A stretch of DNA of 64,000 bases, taken from Pseudoxanthomonas sp. X-1. GTDB lineage: Bacteria; Pseudomonadota; Gammaproteobacteria; Xanthomonadales; Xanthomonadaceae. The stretch covers positions 2,454,001 to 2,518,000 of the forward strand of contig NZ_CP083376.1 of the NCBI RefSeq assembly GCF_020042665.1. Direction: 5' to 3'. A program made the position numbers and the translations under genes. Every line of letters begins with the position of its first letter. Positions within the stretch are counted from its first letter, which is position 1. Below the pieces are notes generated by a model. The model saw nothing but the letters and a program-made list of their open reading frames with translations. It ran no database searches and had not been told where the DNA came from. Shown here piece after piece: positions 56,991-64,000 of the stretch.

Positions 56991-58166
56991 ATGAGCGACA
57001 TCGTCATCGCCGCCGCCAAGCGCACCGCCATCGGTTCCTTCCTCGGCCAGTTCAACGGCACGCCCACGCCGCAGCTGGGCGCCAGCGTCATCGCCGCGGC
57101 GCTGGAACAGGCCGGCGTGCCCGCGCAGGACGTGGACGAAGTCATCATGGGCTGCGTGCTGCCGGCCAACCTGGGCCAGGCGCCGGCGCGCCAGGCGGCG
57201 CTGGCCGCCGGCATCCCGCAGTCCACCGGCGCGACCACCATCAACAAGGTGTGCGGCTCGGGCATGAAGGCGATCATGCTCGCCCACGACCTCATCAAGG
57301 CCGGCTCGGCGCGCGTGGTGGTCGCCGGCGGCATGGAGTCGATGAGCAACGCGCCGCACATGATTCCCAACTCGCGCACCGGCAACCGCTTCGGCGACTT
57401 CAAGGCGATCGACCACATGGCCTGGGACGGCCTGACCAATCCTTACGATGGCCAGGCGATGGGCGTGTTCGCCGAGGCCACGGTGGAGAAGTACGGCTTC
57501 AGCCGTGAGGCGCAGGACGCCTTCGCGATCGAGTCGGTCAAGCGCGCCCAGGCCGCGCAGGCCTCCGGCGCGTTCGAGGGCGAGATCGTGCCGTTCAAGG
57601 TCGCCACCCGCAAAGGCGAGGTCACGGTGACCACCGACGAGCAGCCGGGCAAGTCGGACATCGGCAAGATTCCCGCGCTCAAGCCGGCCTTCAAGAAGGA
57701 TGGCACGGTCACCGCGGCCAGTTCGTCGAGCATCTCCGATGGCGCCGCCGCCACCGTGGTCCTGAGCGCCGAGGAAGCCGCCAACCGCGGCCTGCAGCCG
57801 CTGGCCCGCATCGTCGCCCACGCCACCTTCTCGCAGCAGCCGGAGTGGTTCACCACCGCGCCGGTCGGCGCGATCCGGAAGGTCCTGGAGAAGGCCGGCT
57901 GGTCGGTGGAGGACGTGGATCTGTTCGAGATCAACGAAGCCTTCGCCGTGGTGGCGATGGTGCCGATGAAGGAGCTGGGCATCGCCCACGACAGGCTCAA
58001 CGTGCATGGCGGCGCCTGCGCGCTGGGCCATCCGATCGGCGCCTCGGGCGCTCGCCTCGTCGTCACGCTGCTCAACGCCCTGCGCGTGCAGGGTAAGCGC
58101 CGTGGCGTCGCCTCGCTTTGTATCGGCGGCGGCGAAGCCACCGCCATCGCGGTCGAACTGCTCTGA
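56991..58166 (+). CDS. Acetyl-CoA C-acetyltransferase (thiolase)
   Basis: 391 aa, the size of biosynthetic thiolases (AtoB/PhaA). The nucleophile is Cys88 (INKVCGSGMKA). GHPIGASGARLV holds the catalytic His, and CIGGGEATAIAVELL the last Cys. It condenses two acetyl-CoA or splits acetoacetyl-CoA. No phaB or ketone-utilisation gene is adjacent, so pathway use is unclear. Distinct from the 402-aa degradative thiolase at 20981. Confidence 0.93.
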   Translation: MSDIVIAAAKRTAIGSFLGQFNGTPTPQLGASVIAAALEQAGVPAQDVDEVIMGCVLPANLGQAPARQAALAAGIPQSTGATTINKVCGSGMKAIMLAHDLIKAGSARVVVAGGMESMSNAPHMIPNSRTGNRFGDFKAIDHMAWDGLTNPYDGQAMGVFAEATVEKYGFSREAQDAFAIESVKRAQAAQASGAFEGEIVPFKVATRKGEVTVTTDEQPGKSDIGKIPALKPAFKKDGTVTAASSSSISDGAAATVVLSAEEAANRGLQPLARIVAHATFSQQPEWFTTAPVGAIRKVLEKAGWSVEDVDLFEINEAFAVVAMVPMKELGIAHDRLNVHGGACALGHPIGASGARLVVTLLNALRVQGKRRGVASLCIGGGEATAIAVELL

Positions 58167-58224
58167 AGACGTTTTCCGGTTTTAACGCCAAGTTGACGAA
58201 TCTGAGCCATACGCCCGCGAATGC

Positions 58225-58252
58225 TTGACAGTGGAAAACGGATTGTCATGAT
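58225..58252 (+). promoter_or_regulatory. Probable promoter of the first Ala-rich lipoprotein
   Basis: A perfect -35 TTGACA (58225-58230) with CATGAT (4 of 6 consensus) after 16 bp, about 53 bp before the ATG at 58305. Confidence 0.55.
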
Positions 58253-58304
58253 GTCGCCCGGCGCGCAACTGCGCGTTGCCAAACTAATCGACGAGGATTT
58301 ACCA

Positions 58305-58655
58305 ATGAGCATCAACAAGACGCTGATCGCGCTGGCAATGGGCCTGGCCCTGGCTGCTTGCTCGAAGCCGGAGCAGGCTTCCGACGCCGCCACCGACGCG
58401 CAGCAGGCTGCGACCGAGGCCCAGGCTGCCGCCGATACCGCCGCTTCGACCCCGACCGCCGACGCTGCCCAGGCTGCTGCCGACACCGCCGCGACCGCCG
58501 CCAACACCGCCGCTGACGCTGCCGCCAACGCTGGCGCCGCGACCACGGACAAGGCTGCCGACGCTGCTGCCGACGCCGCCGAGGCTGCCAAGGACACCGC
58601 GCAGGACGCCGCTGACGCTGCGAAGTCCGCCGGTCAGGACGCCGAGAAGAAGTAA
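58305..58655 (+). CDS. Alanine-rich lipoprotein 1
   Basis: 116 aa. The signal peptide has lipobox LAAC (Cys19), then SKPEQASDAATDAQQAATEA. The mature part is a long Ala/Asp/Thr/Lys pattern (repeats of AADTAA and AADAA) predicted to be one extended helix or coiled coil, ending KK. The plan is like an Lpp or small coiled-coil envelope lipoprotein. A paralog follows 200 bp later, each with its own terminator. Function unknown. Confidence 0.8.
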   Translation: MSINKTLIALAMGLALAACSKPEQASDAATDAQQAATEAQAAADTAASTPTADAAQAAADTAATAANTAADAAANAGAATTDKAADAAADAAEAAKDTAQDAADAAKSAGQDAEKK

Positions 58656-58700
58656 TCCGCGCTTTGCCGTTGGCGCACGCCATCGGCATTCGGATTCGGA

Positions 58701-58732
58701 AAGACCGCCGGGCAACCGGCGGTCTTTTTTGT
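58701..58732 (+). terminator. Intrinsic terminator after lipoprotein 1
   Basis: AAGACCGCCG (58701-58710), 6-base loop, CGGCGGTCTT (58717-58726), then T-run. Confidence 0.9.
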
Positions 58733-58857
58733 AAGGATCGACCGCACGCGGCGTTGACATGCGCCTTCGTAGGCTCGCCGCGTCGTGACTGCCTGGCGTG
58801 GTGACACCCGCAGCGTTCGCGTCATTCCATCCACCCATCACCGTTGAGGGGAACGCC

Positions 58858-59232
58858 ATGACCAACAAGTTCAACATCGTGCTGATCGCTTCCGTGCTGG
58901 CGCTGGGCGCCTGCTCGCAGCAGACCCAGGACCGCGCCGCCGCGACCGCCGACAGCGCCGCGGCCGATGCCTCCGCCGCCGCCGACAAGGCCGCTGCCGC
59001 CGCCGACAACGCGGCTGACAAGGCGGCCGCCGCCACCGACGCCGCCGCCGACAAGGCTGCCGCCGCGGCCGACAACGCCGCTGCCGCCGCCAGCAACGCC
59101 GCGGAGAAGGCCGAGAACGCGACGCAGGCCGCCACGGCCGATGCCGCCGCCGCGGTGTCCGAAGGCGCCAACGCCACCGCGGACAAGGCGGCCGAGGTCT
59201 CCCAGGACGCGCGCGAGGCTTCCAAGAAGTAA
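58858..59232 (+). CDS. Alanine-rich lipoprotein 2
   Basis: 124 aa. The signal peptide has lipobox LGAC (Cys19), then SQQTQDRAAATADSAAADAS. The mature helix has near-regular repeats of AADKAAAAADNA type with Lys/Asp/Asn spaced about every four to seven residues, ending KK. It is a paralog of the gene before it. A TTGACA at 58754-58759 lies upstream, but no fitting -10 was found. It probably anchors in the outer membrane; role unknown. Confidence 0.8.
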   Translation: MTNKFNIVLIASVLALGACSQQTQDRAAATADSAAADASAAADKAAAAADNAADKAAAATDAAADKAAAAADNAAAAASNAAEKAENATQAATADAAAAVSEGANATADKAAEVSQDAREASKK

Positions 59233-59258
59233 GCCATCTGCGCACGCCGCAGTACGCG

Positions 59259-59290
59259 AAGAGGCCCGCGCGAGCGGGCCTCTTTCTTTT
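59259..59290 (+). terminator. Intrinsic terminator after lipoprotein 2
   Basis: AAGAGGCCCGC-GCGA-GCGGGCCTCTT followed by TCTTTT. Confidence 0.9.
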
Positions 59291-59647
59291 GGTGCCTCGC
59301 GGCAGTGCCGAGCCGGTGAACGCCGCTTCGACGGGGCCATCCCCGGACCTGCGTCCGCGCTCCCACCCGGATCGGGGCCCTGGCGAATAGACCACGACTT
59401 CTTCCAACTCCAATGCATCGAGCAGCGCTCTGCCCCTCTCTTCCGCCGCAGGCGAAGGCGAGCTCGAAGTCGCGAACTAGCGACCTGAGGGGGTGGGTGC
59501 TGTCGCTCCTTCTTCTGAAGCTTCCGGGAAAGCCCCTCCCCGTCCCTCCCCTGCGCCGCGCGCAAGGGAGGGGGCCTCAAGTCGATACCCTCCCCCCACT
59601 GATCGCATTTGCGTAAGGAGGCTCGAGCGCCCCCAAGCCGAAACCTC

Positions 59648-59790
59648 GTGACTTGACGCGCGAGGCAGCGGTCCGGCGGGCGGTGGCCGCGCCTAGCGAG
59701 TCAGGACGCCGAGCGCCTTAAGGCAGGGCAGGAAGCCCTGATCGAGGGATAAGCGGCCACCGCCCGCCGGATCGCCGCCCAACCGAAGCC
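59648..59790 (-). repeat. Dispersed structured repeat, copy B
   Basis: Reverse-complement match of copy A (2841-2983). On the plus strand TCCGGCGGGCGGTGGCCGC and its exact complement GCGGCCACCGCCCGCCGGA form a perfect 19-bp outer stem, with AGGGC-AGGAA-GCCCT inside. The stem is more perfect here than in copy A, and differences between the copies often fall opposite each other. Confidence 0.75.
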
Positions 59791-60064
59791 GCACACGCGA
59801 CCGTCGCAATCCTCCAATCGAGAGAACAGCCTCTTCTCCGCGACGTCCCGGTGGGTTGCGTCGCCCTGAGAGACCTCACCCACGGTTTCCGCACGGCGGG
59901 TGCTTCACTCGCGAACCTGCTGCCGCCCTTCCATTTGCCCAGACACCCAGGACGTGCAACGCTCCGGCACGGCCGCCCGACGGGCGGATTGGTGAGACCA
60001 GTCACAGCGCCTGTGCGGCGCAAGCCGCGATAGTCGCGTTTCCCCCGACAGGAGACCTTGCGAC

Positions 60065-60571
60065 ATGTCCATGTGGAAAGATCCGCTGTCCAGCAAGAAG
60101 GATGCCCCGCCCGCCCCGGTCATCGAGCCGTCCCCGCCGCCGGTCGCCGAGCCCATCGCGCCCGCGCCGGTCGCCAGCGCCCCCGTCCCGGCCTCGACAC
60201 CCGCCGCCAGCGCGGGCGGCCGCGAGCGCAAGGAGTCGCTGATCGCCTCGGACCTGACCATCGAGGGCAAGATCGAGGGCAGCGGCCACGTGCGGATCGC
60301 CGGCCGCTTCAAGGGCGACGTCAATGTCCAGGGCGACCTGACCATCGAGCACGGCGCCAAGCTGTCCGGCGGGGTCAAGGCCAGCAAGATCACCATCGCC
60401 GGCGAGCTGGAGGGCAACATCGACGCGGCCAAGCACGTCGAACTGCTGGCTTCCGGCGCCCTGACCGGCGACGTCAAGTGCGGCACGATGACCGTCGCCG
60501 CCGGCGCCCGCATGCGCGGCCAGGCCGACTTCGGCTGGGACGGCAGCGAGAAGCAGCACGACGCGGCGTGA
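60065..60571 (+). CDS. Bactofilin (polymer-forming cytoskeletal protein)
   Basis: 168 aa. A Pro/Ala-rich N-terminal tail (residues 10-50) leads into the bactofilin DUF583 right-handed beta-helix (about 57-150). The helix has repeating units such as LIASDLTIEGKIEGSGHVRI and FKGDVNVQGDLTIEHGA. Bactofilins self-assemble without nucleotide into filaments that organise cell shape, stalks or pili; the specific job here is unknown. The next gene starts inside its stop codon, so the two are tied together. Confidence 0.9.
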   Translation: MSMWKDPLSSKKDAPPAPVIEPSPPPVAEPIAPAPVASAPVPASTPAASAGGRERKESLIASDLTIEGKIEGSGHVRIAGRFKGDVNVQGDLTIEHGAKLSGGVKASKITIAGELEGNIDAAKHVELLASGALTGDVKCGTMTVAAGARMRGQADFGWDGSEKQHDAA

Positions 60572-60951
60572 GCACCCCGCGTCCCGGCACGGCAGGCGCG
60601 ACCCGCGCCTGCCCGCACTGCAAGGCGATGATCCTGGAGACCGCCGCGGTCTGCCCGTCGTGCAAGCACCATCTGCGCTTCGACGACGCGGCCACCGTCG
60701 CCCGGCACGAGACCCAGCGCGTGGTGCCGCTGAAGGTCCAGGGCACGGTCAACCACCCGGCCGAGGCCGCCACCGCCTATGAGTACACCGCGGTGATGGT
60801 GATCAGCGACGAACAGGGACGCGAGATCGACCGCCACGTGGTCGGCGTCGGCGCCTTGAGGCCAGGTGAGCAGCGCACGTTCTCGCTGGCGGTGGAGATG
60901 TTCCCGCACAGCGGCGGCATGGCGCCGCGCGGCAAGCGTCGCCTGTCCTGA
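60568..60951 (+). CDS. Zinc-ribbon protein coupled to bactofilin
   Basis: 127 aa from GTG at 60568 (overlap GTGA with the bactofilin stop). The N-terminus has a zinc ribbon of two CxxC pairs (ACPHCKAMI and VCPSCKHHL, residues about 14-33). A beta-rich domain follows (VVPLKVQGTVNHPAEAATAY, VMVISDEQGREIDRH, PGEQRTFSLAVEMFP). I do not recognise a named family. The coupling suggests it works with the bactofilin polymer. No ATG start fits better. Confidence 0.75.
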   Translation: MSTPRPGTAGATRACPHCKAMILETAAVCPSCKHHLRFDDAATVARHETQRVVPLKVQGTVNHPAEAATAYEYTAVMVISDEQGREIDRHVVGVGALRPGEQRTFSLAVEMFPHSGGMAPRGKRRLS

Positions 60952-60970
60952 CGTCCCCGCGGATGGCGGC

Positions 60971-60999
60971 GAAAGCGGCGCGCACATCGAGCGCGCCGC
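60971..60999 (-). terminator. Possible terminator after the feo operon
   Basis: GCGGCGCGC-ACATCGA-GCGCGCCGC with only TTTC on the minus side. It lies just past the feo cluster and before the convergent zinc-ribbon gene. The weak U-tract lowers confidence. Confidence 0.5.
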
Positions 61000-61005
61000 G
61001 CGGCT

Positions 61006-61257
61006 TTACTTGCGCACCGCCGGCTTCTGCGGCCCGCAGCTGCTGCAGCCGCCGCAGGCGGCATCGACCGCCCTGGCCGGCGGCGCCAGCGCCCTGCCGA
61101 GGCGCTGCAGCCACGGCGGACGCCCGGCCCGCAGCAGCGGCAGGGCCAGCGCGGTGCGCGCGCGGCGGGTGGCGTTGGGGAACTGCTTGTGCGCCACGAC
61201 CCAGGCGCTGACCAGCACGGCCACCGCGATCACCAGGTACTGGAGCGCCAGCGCCAT
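61006..61257 (-). CDS. Small Cys-tailed membrane protein of the feo operon
   Basis: 83 aa from MALALQYLVIAVAVLVSAW at 61257. One membrane span is followed by an Arg-rich middle and a C-terminal CGGCSSCG cluster. The layout fits the 'FeoB-associated Cys-rich membrane protein' group and may act as a FeoC-like partner or metal sensor. Start and feoB stop overlap by one base (TGATG). An upstream frame to 61398 is feoB shadow. Confidence 0.8.
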   Translation of the reverse strand: MALALQYLVIAVAVLVSAWVVAHKQFPNATRRARTALALPLLRAGRPPWLQRLGRALAPPARAVDAACGGCSSCGPQKPAVRK

Positions 61258-63116
61258 CAGCCCGCCCCCAGCAGGACCGCGACCTGGTAGGTCAGCAGCG
61301 AGGCGAGGTAGGCCAGCGCGAACAGGTAGCCGGCCGAGATCGCCATGCGCTTCCAGGAATTGGTCTCGCGCTTGATGGTCGCCAGCGTGGACAGGCACAT
61401 CGGCGCGTAGATGTACCAGACCAGCAGCGACAGCGCGGTGGCCAGCGACCAGCCGTCCTGGATCAGCGGCGCCAGCGCCTGCGCCTTGGCATCATCGTCG
61501 CCGGCCGACAGCGCGTACACGGTGGCCAGCGAGGACACGGCGACCTCGCGCGCGGCCAGGCCCGGGATCAGCGCGATGCAGATCTGCCAGTTGAAGCCCA
61601 GCGGCGCGAACACGTAGCTCAGCGCGTGGCCGATGCGCCCGGCGAAGCTGTAGTCGATCGCCGGCAGCGTCGCATCGGCCGGCGCGCCGGGGAAGGACAG
61701 CAGGAACCACAGCAGCACCGTCAGCGCCAGGATGATGCCGCCCACGCGCTTGAGGAAGATCATCGCGCGCTCGTACAGGCCCAGGGCCAGGTCGCGCAGG
61801 TGCGGGATGCGGTAGGACGGCAGTTCCAGCAGCAGCGGGTGCTCGCTCTTGTCGCGGCGCCAGCGCTTCATCACCCAGGCCACCACCAGCGCGCTGACGA
61901 TGGCCGCCACGTACAGCCCGAACAGCACCAGCCCCTGCAGGTTGAACACGCCCCCCACCTGCCGCTGCGGGATGAAGGCGCCGATCAGCAGCGCATACAC
62001 CGGCAGACGCGCCGAGCAGGTCATCAGCGGCGCCACCAGGATGGTGGCCAGGCGGTCGCGCGGATCCTGGATCGAGCGCGTCGCCATGATCCCGGGGATG
62101 GCGCAGGCGAAGGAGGACAGCAGCGGAATGAACGAGCGCCCGGACAGGCCGGCCTTGGACATCAGCCGGTCCAGCAGGAAGGCCGCCCGCGGCAGGTAGC
62201 CTGACTCCTCCAGCGCCAGGATGAAGGCGAACAGGATCAGGATCTGCGGCAGGAACACGATCACCCCGCCCAGGCCGGCGATGATGCCGTCGGTGAGCAG
62301 GCTGTTGAGCGGGCCCTCCGGCAGCGCACCGCCGACCCACTCGCCCAGCCAGGCGGTGCCCGCGTCGATGGCGTCCATCAGCGGCGCGGCCCAGGCGTAG
62401 ACCGCCTGGAAGATCAGGAACATCACCACCGCCAGCGCCAGCAACCCGAACACCGGATGCAGCAGCCAGCGGTCCAGCGTGTCGTCCACGCGCGCGGTGC
62501 GGGTGGGCATGCTGACCGCCAGCGACAGCAGGCGGCGCGTCTCGGCATGCAGGTCGGCGTCCTCGGGCAGGACATGGCTGGGCAGCTGCGGCTGCGCCGC
62601 CACCTGATCGATCCGCTCCAGCAGCGCCTGGGCGCCGTTGGACTTGACCGCCACGGTCTCCACCACCGGGATGCCCAGCTCGCGCTGCAGCACGTCCAGG
62701 TCGATGCGGATGCCGCGCCGGCGCGCGGCGTCGGCCATGTTGATCGCCAGGATCACCGGCAGGCCCAGGCGCAGGACCTCCAGCACGAAGCGCAGGTTGA
62801 GGCGCAGGTTGGTCGCATCGACCACGCACACCAGCGCGTCCGGGCGCGGTTCGCCGGGCAGGAAGCCGCGGCACAGGTCGCGGGTGATGGCCTCATCCAG
62901 ACTGGCGGCGTTGAGGCTGTACGCGCCGGGCAGGTCCAGCAACGCGTAGGTCCTGCCGTTGGCGCCGGTGAACCGGCCTTCCTTGCGCTCGACGGTGACG
63001 CCGGCGTAGTTGGCCACCTTCTGCCGGCTGCCGGTCAGCAGGTTGAACAGCGCGGTCTTGCCGCAGTTGGGATTGCCGATCAGCGCCAGGCGCTGCGGCG
63101 CGGCGATGGCGCTCAT
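61257..63116 (-). CDS. feoB: Ferrous iron transporter FeoB
   Basis: 619 aa. An N-terminal G domain has G1 GNPNCGKT at residues 14-21, G3 DLPG and G4 NMAD. Then comes the membrane domain with two Gate motifs (PLLSSFACAIPGIMATRSI and APLGFNWQICIALIPGLAAR). It imports Fe2+ across the inner membrane with GTP use. It is shorter than the ~770-aa E. coli protein, as in many xanthomonads. Overlaps feoA by 4 bases. Confidence 0.95.
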   Translation of the reverse strand: MSAIAAPQRLALIGNPNCGKTALFNLLTGSRQKVANYAGVTVERKEGRFTGANGRTYALLDLPGAYSLNAASLDEAITRDLCRGFLPGEPRPDALVCVVDATNLRLNLRFVLEVLRLGLPVILAINMADAARRRGIRIDLDVLQRELGIPVVETVAVKSNGAQALLERIDQVAAQPQLPSHVLPEDADLHAETRRLLSLAVSMPTRTARVDDTLDRWLLHPVFGLLALAVVMFLIFQAVYAWAAPLMDAIDAGTAWLGEWVGGALPEGPLNSLLTDGIIAGLGGVIVFLPQILILFAFILALEESGYLPRAAFLLDRLMSKAGLSGRSFIPLLSSFACAIPGIMATRSIQDPRDRLATILVAPLMTCSARLPVYALLIGAFIPQRQVGGVFNLQGLVLFGLYVAAIVSALVVAWVMKRWRRDKSEHPLLLELPSYRIPHLRDLALGLYERAMIFLKRVGGIILALTVLLWFLLSFPGAPADATLPAIDYSFAGRIGHALSYVFAPLGFNWQICIALIPGLAAREVAVSSLATVYALSAGDDDAKAQALAPLIQDGWSLATALSLLVWYIYAPMCLSTLATIKRETNSWKRMAISAGYLFALAYLASLLTYQVAVLLGAG

Positions 63117-63364
63117 GCCCCCGCCCCGTGGCCGATGCGCAGGCGCACGCGCGCGGCCTCGGTCCGGCGCAGGGCGAAGCGGGTGAAGCCCACCTGCACC
63201 AACAGCGGGTCGGCGCCGATGGGCCCCTGCGCGACGATCTCCACCTGCTCGCCGGCGACGAAGCCCAGCTCGCGCAGGCGCCGGGCGATGGTGTCGTTGG
63301 GGCCGTGGTCTTCGACCGAATCGACGATGGCCTGGGTGCGCTGGGGCAGATCGGACAACATCAC
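63113..63364 (-). CDS. feoA: Ferrous iron transport protein FeoA
   Basis: 83-aa SH3-like protein (RLRELGFVAGEQVEIVAQGP, then ALRRTEAARVRLRI). Small cytosolic partner of FeoB. First gene of feoA-feoB-(Cys-tail gene), with a Fur-like box just before it. A MetMet start is at 63364; either Met is possible. Confidence 0.93.
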   Translation of the reverse strand: MMLSDLPQRTQAIVDSVEDHGPNDTIARRLRELGFVAGEQVEIVAQGPIGADPLLVQVGFTRFALRRTEAARVRLRIGHGAGA

Positions 63365-63377
63365 GCGAGCGGGCTCA

Positions 63378-63396
63378 AATGAAAACGGTTCTCAAT
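63378..63396. promoter_or_regulatory. Fur box before feoA
   Basis: AATGAAAACGGTTCTCAAT. The core TGAAAAC-G-GTTCTCA is a 7-1-7 dyad with one mismatch. It ends 14 bp before the feoA ATG, where bound Fur would block transcription in iron-rich cells. Confidence 0.75.
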
Positions 63397-63504
63397 AGTA
63401 CCACTGCGGCCACGGCGGGAAGCTGTCTGTCGGGTCACCGGACAGGACGCTGCGGGCCAGCCCGGCGTACGATGCGCACCCCTCAGCCAGCGCGTTCACC
63501 GCCG

Positions 63505-63993
63505 ATGTCCGCACCGTTCCTGATCCGGCCCATCCAGCCCAGCGATGACGCGGCGATGGCGGCGATCATCCGCGCCGTCATGCCGGACTTCGGGGCCTGC
63601 GGGCCGGGGTTTGCGATCAACGATCCGGAGGTGGACTGGCTCAGCCGCGCCTATGCGCAGCCGCGCAGCGCCTACTTCGTGGTCGAGGTGGACGGCCGGG
63701 TACTGGGCGGCGGTGGCGTGGCGCCCCTGGAGGGCGGGCCGGCCGGGACCTGCGAGCTGCGCAAGATGTACTTCCTGCCGCAGGCGCGCGGGCTGGGCGC
63801 CGGGACGGCGATGATGCGCCAGTGCCTGGAGGCCGCGCGCGGCTTCGGCTTCAGCCAGTGCTACATCGAGACCCTGCGCAGCATGGAGGCGGCCATGCGC
63901 CTGTACGAGAAGAGCGGCTTCACGCCGCTGCCCGCCCCGCTGGGCGCCACCGGCCACGGCGGCTGCGACCGCTGGTACGCGCTTGCGCTTTGA
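63505..63993 (+). CDS. GNAT N-acetyltransferase
   Basis: 162 aa from MSAPFLIRPIQPSDDAAM at 63505. The acetyl-CoA motif is LPQARGLGAGTAMMRQCLEA, with ELRKMYFLP as its preceding strand and AMRLYEKSGFTPLP near the end. Substrate unknown; the family acetylates amines or amino groups. Divergent from feoA. An earlier start at 63379 overlaps the Fur box and is rejected. Confidence 0.88.
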   Translation: MSAPFLIRPIQPSDDAAMAAIIRAVMPDFGACGPGFAINDPEVDWLSRAYAQPRSAYFVVEVDGRVLGGGGVAPLEGGPAGTCELRKMYFLPQARGLGAGTAMMRQCLEAARGFGFSQCYIETLRSMEAAMRLYEKSGFTPLPAPLGATGHGGCDRWYALAL

Positions 63994-64000
63994 AAGCCGC

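Larger units (their letters stand above)
59233..60064. other. Gene-free region with a terminator and a dispersed repeat
   Basis: 832 bp. It begins with the lipoprotein 2 terminator, then degenerate CCTCCC/GGGAGG-rich sequence near 59535-59575 and the inverted 143-bp repeat copy B (59648-59790). The last ~270 bp before the bactofilin gene show no gene, only short frames and a small GCCGCCC-GAC-GGGCGG hairpin near 59972-59984. The leader of the bactofilin gene presumably lies here. Confidence 0.65.

Noticed and set aside
58754..58759. TTGACA before lipoprotein 2 as a promoter
   Set aside because: No acceptable -10 box at 15-19 bp.
59718..60023. 101-codon minus-strand frame
   Set aside because: It is the translation of repeat copy B and flanks; no start signal or domain.

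Overview
The window is 64 kb of high-GC chromosomal DNA from a gammaproteobacterium, most likely of the family Xanthomonadaceae (Lysobacteraceae; a Pseudoxanthomonas, Lysobacter or Stenotrophomonas-like genome). The clues are the strong G/C bias at third codon positions, the ndk-rlmN-pilF-rodZ-yfgM-bamB-der order, a PsrA-like regulator beside fatty-acid oxidation genes, a proline-rich 'transmembrane repetitive' protein, and several families of short palindromic intergenic repeats. The genus is an inference. I see no prophage, insertion sequence, CRISPR array, tRNA or rRNA. Most of the window is core genome.

Layout. 1-2677 (-): prfB, with its programmed frameshift, followed by lysS, which runs off the left edge. 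2678-3229: non-coding, with two structured repeats. 3230-8125 (-): an FAD-binding protein, a Kef-type antiporter, an LtrA protein and a small membrane protein. 8208-10801 (-): molybdenum-cofactor genes moeB (rhodanese fusion) and moeA. 10805-17575 (-): der, bamB, yfgM, rodZ, pilF, rlmN and ndk, covering outer-membrane assembly, cell shape, pili and translation. 17794-22189 (+): psrA-like regulator, fadN-like and fadA-like beta-oxidation genes, with two PsrA-type operators. 22486-30775 (-): galU, a nucleotide-sugar dehydratase and an undecaprenyl-phosphate glycosyl-1-P transferase (surface polysaccharide), then lapB, lapA, ihfB, rpsA and cmk.

30953-35454 (+): rpmJ, a small exported protein, agmatine deiminase and N-carbamoylputrescine amidase (agmatine to putrescine), a GNAT enzyme and a TraB-domain protein. 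35473-44244 (-): an efflux cluster of one lipoprotein adaptor and two RND pumps, with an aspartyl protease gene between the pumps. 44517-45363 (+): two small c-type cytochromes. 45849-48242 (-): nfuA and a frameshifted proline-rich membrane protein. 48338-53770: phhB, a TonB-domain lipoprotein, a divergent LysR/MFS pair, a flavin-binding stress protein, a tiny membrane protein and leucine dehydrogenase. 53984-56791 (-): a NalP-like lipoprotein autotransporter protease. 56991-59232 (+): a thiolase and two alanine-rich lipoproteins. 59233-60064: gene-free and repeat-bearing. 60065-60951 (+): a bactofilin coupled to a zinc-ribbon protein. 61006-63364 (-): feoA, feoB and a Cys-tailed small membrane protein under a Fur-box-like site. 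63505-63993 (+): a GNAT acetyltransferase.

No stretch is clearly a new system. The points most worth a second look are the pair of inverted 143-bp structured repeats at 2.8 and 59.7 kb, the intrinsic-terminator hairpin inside the ndk leader, the RND-protease-RND gene order, the twin alanine-rich lipoproteins, and the bactofilin/zinc-ribbon pair.
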